Positions 59,288-64,000 of a stretch of 64,000 nt of DNA are shown here, piece after piece; positions within the stretch are counted from its first letter, which is position 1; every line of letters begins with the position of its first letter. The translations under genes were made by a program, and so were the position numbers. Source of the stretch: Raphanus sativus (lineage: Eukaryota; Streptophyta; Magnoliopsida; Brassicales; Brassicaceae); assembly GCF_000801105.2 (NCBI RefSeq), contig NC_079515.1, positions 14,074,001 to 14,138,000 of the forward strand, written 5' to 3'. The notes under the pieces were generated by a model. The model did not search any database. It was not told the origin of the DNA and was given only the letters and a program-made list of their open reading frames with translations.

Positions 59288-59545
59288 TACTTATTTCTTA
59301 TGTTTCATAAAAAGTGTCATTCTAATTTTTTTTTTGTAATAAATATCATTTACAATTTCAATATAAATTATAATTGCTTCCAGTTAAAAATTAATTACAA
59401 ATTACATTAATTTTATAAATAATTTATTTATTTTTAAATAATATTGATCAGAAAGATATAATTAATAAAAAAATTCAGACATTTCTATCTCTTTTTTAAT
59501 ATGTGTGAAAATGTAAAGTGACACTTATTCAGAAATCACGATCAC
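59288..59545. mobile_element. Second, decayed Stowaway-type MITE
   Basis: TTATGTTTCATAAAAAGTGT on the left is opposed by AAAGTGACACTTATTCAGAA on the right, and the interior (CAGTTAAAAATTAATTACAA; ATTTTATAAATAATTTATTT) matches the preceding element in the opposite orientation. Termini are decayed, so limits are approximate. Confidence 0.6.
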
Positions 59546-59986
59546 GATGAAATATAATTCTCTTTGAAACAAGAGAAGCATGCAATAATGTATTAATGAT
59601 TCGTTTGAAAAAAAAAACCCATCAATTGTCCAGATGATTAGCTATTAACTCTGATCATACACTGTCATGTGAAATATGCGGAAGTGGAGAAGGTGATGCA
59701 AATAATATGGCATGTGGATGAATAATTGAATATACTGAATAGATAACTAACGAATACTAACTAAGAAAATGATAATTAATGATTTAATTTCCGTTAGAGT
59801 TTTTAAGACTCAGTCTTAGGCTATTTACCACCCACCACCACTTTACTAGAAGTAGCTAGCAGTGACACTCACTTCCCACGACACCACTCTCTCTGGTAAC
59901 CCTGATCTCTTTCTCTTTATCTCTTTGTGTGGCTCCTCTATAATCCCCTCTCTGTTCTTCTCTCTCTTCTCTCCATAAGCAAGAGT

Positions 59987-61693
59987 ATGGATTATCTCAG
60001 AGCTTTCGTGTTCCTAGTCCTTATTCTCTCAGCCATTTCACTCTCAGGTAATGTTACTCCCTTTTTTTCTTTCCTTTAGAAAGATTACTCATATGTTCTA
60101 AATCTCACTTATTTTGTTCCGTCTTCCTTTTGCAGATGCTGGTTCCGTTGGCGTCAACTATGGTCGTATATCCGACGAACTCCCATCAGCATTCAAAGTA
60201 GTACAGCTACTTAAATCCCAAGGAATAGACCGGGTCAAAATCTTTGACGCCGACCCGGCTGTTCTCAAAGCCTTATCCGGATCTGGAATCCGGGTCACAG
60301 TAGATCTCCCAAACGAAATGCTTTTCTCAGCCGCCAAACGCCCTTCCTTCGCCGCCTCATGGGTCAAACGCAATGTAGCAGCTTACCATCCTTCCACGCA
60401 GATCGAATCAATCGCGGTGGGAAACGAAGTCTTCGTAGATCCACACAACACAACCAACTACCTAATCCCAGCTATGAGAAACATTCACAAAGCTCTCGTC
60501 AGTTACAACCTCCACTCCTCCATTAAAATCTCCTCTCCTTTAGCCCTAAGCGCGCTACAAAACTCCTACCCATCTTCCTCCGGATCTTTCCGACCAGAAC
60601 TCGTCGATGTCGTCATAAAACCGATGCTGGACTTCTTACGCGAAACCGGTTCGAGGCTCATGATCAATGTCTACCCTTTCTTCGCTTACGAAGGAAACTC
60701 AGACGTGATCCCTCTCGACTACGCTTTGCTAAGAGAGAATCCAGGAATGGTCGACTCCGGCAACGGGTTGAGATACCACAACCTCTTCGACGCGCAGATC
60801 GACGCCGTCTTCGCAGCCATGTCGGCGTTGAAGTACGACGACATCGAGATCATCGTGACGGAGACCGGATGGCCGTCGAAAGGAGACGAGAACGAGATCG
60901 GAGCCAGCGTGGCGAACGCAGCTTCGTACAACGGAAACTTAATCCGTCGGGTTTTAAACGGAGGCGGGACTCCGTTACGTCCCAAAGCAGACCTCACCGT
61001 TTACCTCTTCGCTCTCTTCAACGAGAACAAGAAGTTCGGGCCCACGTCGGAGAGAAACTACGGTCTCTTCTACCCTGACGAGAAGAAAGTCTACGACATT
61101 CCTTTCACGCAGGAAGGGCTGAAGCATTACCGAGACGGTGGTCCGGCCACCGGGAATCAGCGAGTCACGACGCCTCCCAACAACGGTGGTGGTGGTGTGT
61201 CGAAGAGCTTGACGGGGAGCACGTGGTGTGTGGCTAATGGTGACGCGGGGAAGGAGCGGCTGCAGGGAGGTTTGGATTACGCTTGTGGTGAAGGAGGTGC
61301 TGATTGCCGTCCGATACAGCGTGGTGCCACGTGTTACAGTCCAGATACGCTTGAGGCGCACGCTTCGTTTGCTTTCAATAGTTATTATCAGAAGAAAGGT
61401 CGTGCCGGAGGTAGCTGTTACTTCGGCGGCGCCGCTTACGTCGTTAGCCAACCACCAAGTGCGTACTTTAGCTCTTTATTTATTTGTTTATTTATATTCC
61501 AGCGCAATTTAAGAGTGGGTATATGGGATTTCATGCTATCTGACACCATTTAGGGTTGCGCATTTTAATTGGACTATATTTGGTCAAATATAGAGATAAA
61601 TGTTCCCACGTGAACGTCTAAGACTGGTGTCTGGTAGTGATTGGGGTACACGACGTGATGTCTATAGAAATGTGATCCAGCATATAGTTTTCT

Positions 61694-61728
<35 letters not shown>

Positions 61729-61882
61729 TGCGTTGGGTTCAAAGAGAATCCTATGATTCTTTTGGGATTATATTAGCTGTAGCCTTGTAGGTGTACATAA
61801 GTCTATGTTAAAGAAACTGATTTGTTTCATCTAATGTGAATATGCAGAGTACGGAAGATGCGAGTTTCCGACAGGATACTAA
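59987..61882 (+). CDS. GH17 beta-1,3-glucanase with X8/CBM43 domain, secreted
   Basis: Three exons, 59987-60047, 60136-61458 and 61848-61882, joined at GT/AG borders, give 472 residues. Residues 1-20 (LRAFVFLVLILSAISLS) are a signal peptide, with mature GSVGVNYGRISDELP. The GH17 barrel has the acid/base Glu118 (AVGNEVFVDP) and the nucleophile Glu263 in the signature VTETGWPSKG. After a Gly-rich linker (NNGGGGVSK) comes an X8/CBM43 carbohydrate-binding domain with its Cys set (STWCVANGDA, DYACGEGGADC, GATCYSP, GGSCYFGGAAY), ending YGRCEFPTGY. There is no hydrophobic GPI-anchor tail, so it is likely secreted to the wall. It would hydrolyse or bind callose-type 1,3-beta-glucan. Probable counterpart of At2g05790. 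Start chosen at the ATG that gives the signal peptide. The second intron contains a TTTA repeat. Confidence 0.95.
61693..61728 (+). repeat. (TTTA)9 microsatellite in glucanase intron 2
   Basis: Nine perfect TTTA units within the intron between exons 2 and 3; likely length-polymorphic. Confidence 0.92.
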
Positions 61883-62410
61883 AGGAAGAAGAGAATCCAA
61901 GGGAGAAGATTTATTCTGCCATATATATTCGTATCTTGGTTGTGTTTGGTTTAGGCGGAAGTTCTTAGTTAAGTTTTGGAACTTTTGACTTTTAATTTTA
62001 TGTTGTTAATATCGATTGAAACGATGTTCTTGATATTTACTATTTAGGTAGCGAAATTAGTATGGTGGTTAACTAAATGGAAATTCGATGTCACAATATA
62101 TACATACATATATATATATATAATGTCGGTCGAGTAAATTGGAAACAATTCCAAGCGAAGATATAATCCATTCCCGAATAAAAAATATAGAAAAAAGTGG
62201 GATAAACCAGGTTTATAAGGTAGAAATAGCAGAACATTCAAAAGCTGAAAGCAGAACAAGGATAGAAGCAAACTGCTAACCCTCTCAATCAAAATTTTAT
62301 AGAATAAGTAGTAGTAGATATTTGGGAAAATGGAGATAATTGTAGGAGCTAAGTTATTTTTGTTAAGAATTTATAGATAAAAAAAAAGAATTTATAGATA
62401 CGTAGTATTA

Positions 62411-64000
62411 GGAGGTGTTATTGGTTCATGTATTTTAATAGATTTGAAAATCTAATCTAAATCAAGTGTTATTGGTTCTATCATTTTAAAATCTAGTTTC
62501 AAATCTGCTGTTATTGGTTTCATAATTTTAAAACTGATTTTAAAATCAAGTGTTATTCAATATTAATGATTTGTTTGAGGATTTGATTTTGATTTACATT
62601 TGAGTGGATTTGAGAATATTTTTATGAGTAAAATACAAGGGATCAAATATTGAGTTAAACCACTGGATTTGCATAATTGTTTTTTCTTTTTTGATTCCTT
62701 CTTTTCTGTGTATCGTCCCGCTATGTGCCTCAAAGACTGTCGTAACTGTCGTTGCTTTTAGACGAGGCGGAGCCGTTGTTGACGAAGAGGATTGTGTTTT
62801 TCTGAGGTGTTTCTTCACTATTTAGGCACATGCTAGTCTTAGGTGCCTCACTATTCTTGTGTAAACAGAGCCGTTATTCTACTCATGTTCTTACTAAGAT
62901 TCATCTTCACTTAAATTATTTCTTACAGTATACTATCTATAAGTCAAAGCGACCATGGAAACAGAGGCAAGAAAGACGTTATCGTTAAGCTTTTGCGTAG
63001 AGTTGATAATTTGATTTATCGTGTTCCGTCACAAGGACAAACTGCGGATATGAGGCTGGTTGGATCATGGAAGAGGTCTAAGTTGTAGTTAGATATGATA
63101 GAGATGCAAGATTCCGGGGGAGAATGAGGTAAAAGAAACAGAGTCGTGAAATACCTAATCATTATGCTCTAAGGTTTTGATTTAATTTTTTGACACTTAA
63201 AAGAATCAACTCTGGTGCTGTCGTTGTTGTTGTTGTCTACGCAATAGCTTAAGACCTGCTGGAATGTTGATGCTTATGTTGCTCAGTTTATGAGCCTTCC
63301 TCAACAAAGACTCAACTTTGGTCGCTGGATGTTTTGTTACTTGACCGAAGTGCTTTGAACTTTCCGCCGTACCAACGCAAGACTCTGATGTAAAGCGGCT
63401 TTACTATTTCAGATACCTTTGCATCATCACGAAACAGTGTTCTTCCGAAACGACGGACTGGTTGTCGATTTGTTTCTTTGTAGTGGAGGTAGACAAAGGA
63501 AAAAAAAAACAATGATGAAAAAATTCTCTAGCTGTGGTTTCTTGTGTGATATTATTGATACTTCTTCTACTTCTAAATGGACAGTCTTGCCTACCAATAT
63601 ACTGAATTAAATATCATATTATTGTGATTCAAATATAACAAAAAATCACAAATTAAGAAGAAACACCATCAAATGAAACAAGAAAATTATATTTTGTCAA
63701 ACTTAGAAATGTGTTTTTGGTTGTTATAATAGGTTTTCAAATATTTTGTCAAATGTATACGTTATCAAATATGATGTCAGAATTTCTTGGACATCAAAAA
63801 ACTTTGGAAAGAAAGAAATATATTTATTGCATGAAGATGACGAATAGTTGCAAATCCATTTCACTCATTTATAAATATCCACTTATTTTGATTTTAAAAT
63901 TTATTTCATTGATTTTGAAATCTGTTTGTTTGATTTTGAAATCAAAGGATTTGTCAATGATTTGTAAATCCAAATTGTTTTTCTAAATCCACTAAAATAC
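62411..64000. mobile_element. Left part of a Harbinger-type element running off the window
   Basis: TTA (62408-62410) precedes GGAGGTGTTATTGGTTCATG, a Harbinger-type terminus with 3-bp target. The subterminal ATGTATTTTAATAGATTTG is echoed on the opposite strand at the very end of the window (GTATTTTAGTGGATTTAG, complement of 63983-64000), so the right end should lie just past 64000. The TIR region repeats AAGTGTTATT and TTTTAAAATC words. Short frames inside (for example 62594-62818, minus, HLRKTQSSSSTTAPPRLKAT) are unrecognised; no transposase motif is seen. Either a non-autonomous element or one carrying host sequence. Confidence 0.6.

Noticed and set aside
60114..60135. Glucanase starting at 60114 with read-through into intron 2
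   Set aside because: This lacks the signal peptide and ends in intron sequence; the three-exon model restores the signal peptide and the conserved YGRCEFPTGY end.
60975..61451. A 158-codon frame antisense to the glucanase
   Set aside because: It mirrors the GC-rich coding exon; composition rather than a gene explains it.

Overview
This is a stretch of plant nuclear DNA, almost certainly from a Brassica-type crucifer. It is very AT-rich, has few genes and is full of nested transposons. Two host genes are intact. One is a 19-exon mitochondrial aconitase (16605-21305, +) that matches Arabidopsis ACO3. The other is a 3-exon glycoside hydrolase family 17 beta-1,3-glucanase with an X8/CBM43 tail (59987-61882, +). 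From memory these correspond to At2g05710 and At2g05790, so the window looks like a collinear Arabidopsis chromosome 2 segment whose 38.7 kb gene-to-gene interval has been filled with mobile DNA.

Layout. 1-4 kb: AT-rich, with a foldback repeat and a Stowaway MITE. 4-9 kb: a dead PIF/Harbinger transposon (DDE transposase plus Myb/SANT partner) split by a Helitron. 9-16.3 kb: two more Helitrons, one 4.2 kb long and carrying a tandem 0.89 kb duplication; it ends about 270 bp before the aconitase start codon. 16.6-21.3 kb: aconitase. 22.5-25.9 kb: a MuDR-like MULE with 155-bp TIRs, a broken transposase and an intact convergent GRF zinc-finger gene. 26.3-36.9 kb: a Helitron containing a complete Ty1/copia retrotransposon whose 1405-codon polyprotein is open. 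36.9-40.1 kb: the core of a large inverted duplication, with two tail-to-tail RING-finger gene copies around a 12-nt loop. 40.1-42.7 kb: outer half of the right arm. 42.8-44.8 kb: an RPA70-like pseudogene. 44.8-46.8 kb: Helitron(s). 47.5-49.6 kb: a long retroelement-type reading frame. 50.8-52.9 kb: a LINE-like retroposon with a Mutator MITE in its A-tail. 53.2 kb: a palindromic MITE. 54.4-55.2 kb: a complete Cassandra TRIM element with 5S rRNA sequence in its LTRs. 57.8-59.5 kb: a Helitron end and two Stowaway MITEs. 60-61.9 kb: the glucanase. 62.4 kb to the end: the left part of a Harbinger-type element that runs out of the window.

The most informative structure is the inverted duplication. 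Its arms flank the 38.51 kb centre and reach 22.2 kb on the left and 42.7 kb on the right. The left arm was later split by the MULE and by the Helitron (itself split by the copia element). The right arm keeps both empty sites, so the insertion points can be read to the base; the right arm has its own insertion of about 1.9 kb. Together the nested elements give a relative order of events. No wholly new system is evident. The best candidates for follow-up are the RING-gene palindrome as a possible dsRNA source, the intact GRF gene in the dead MULE, and gene fragments inside the Helitron.
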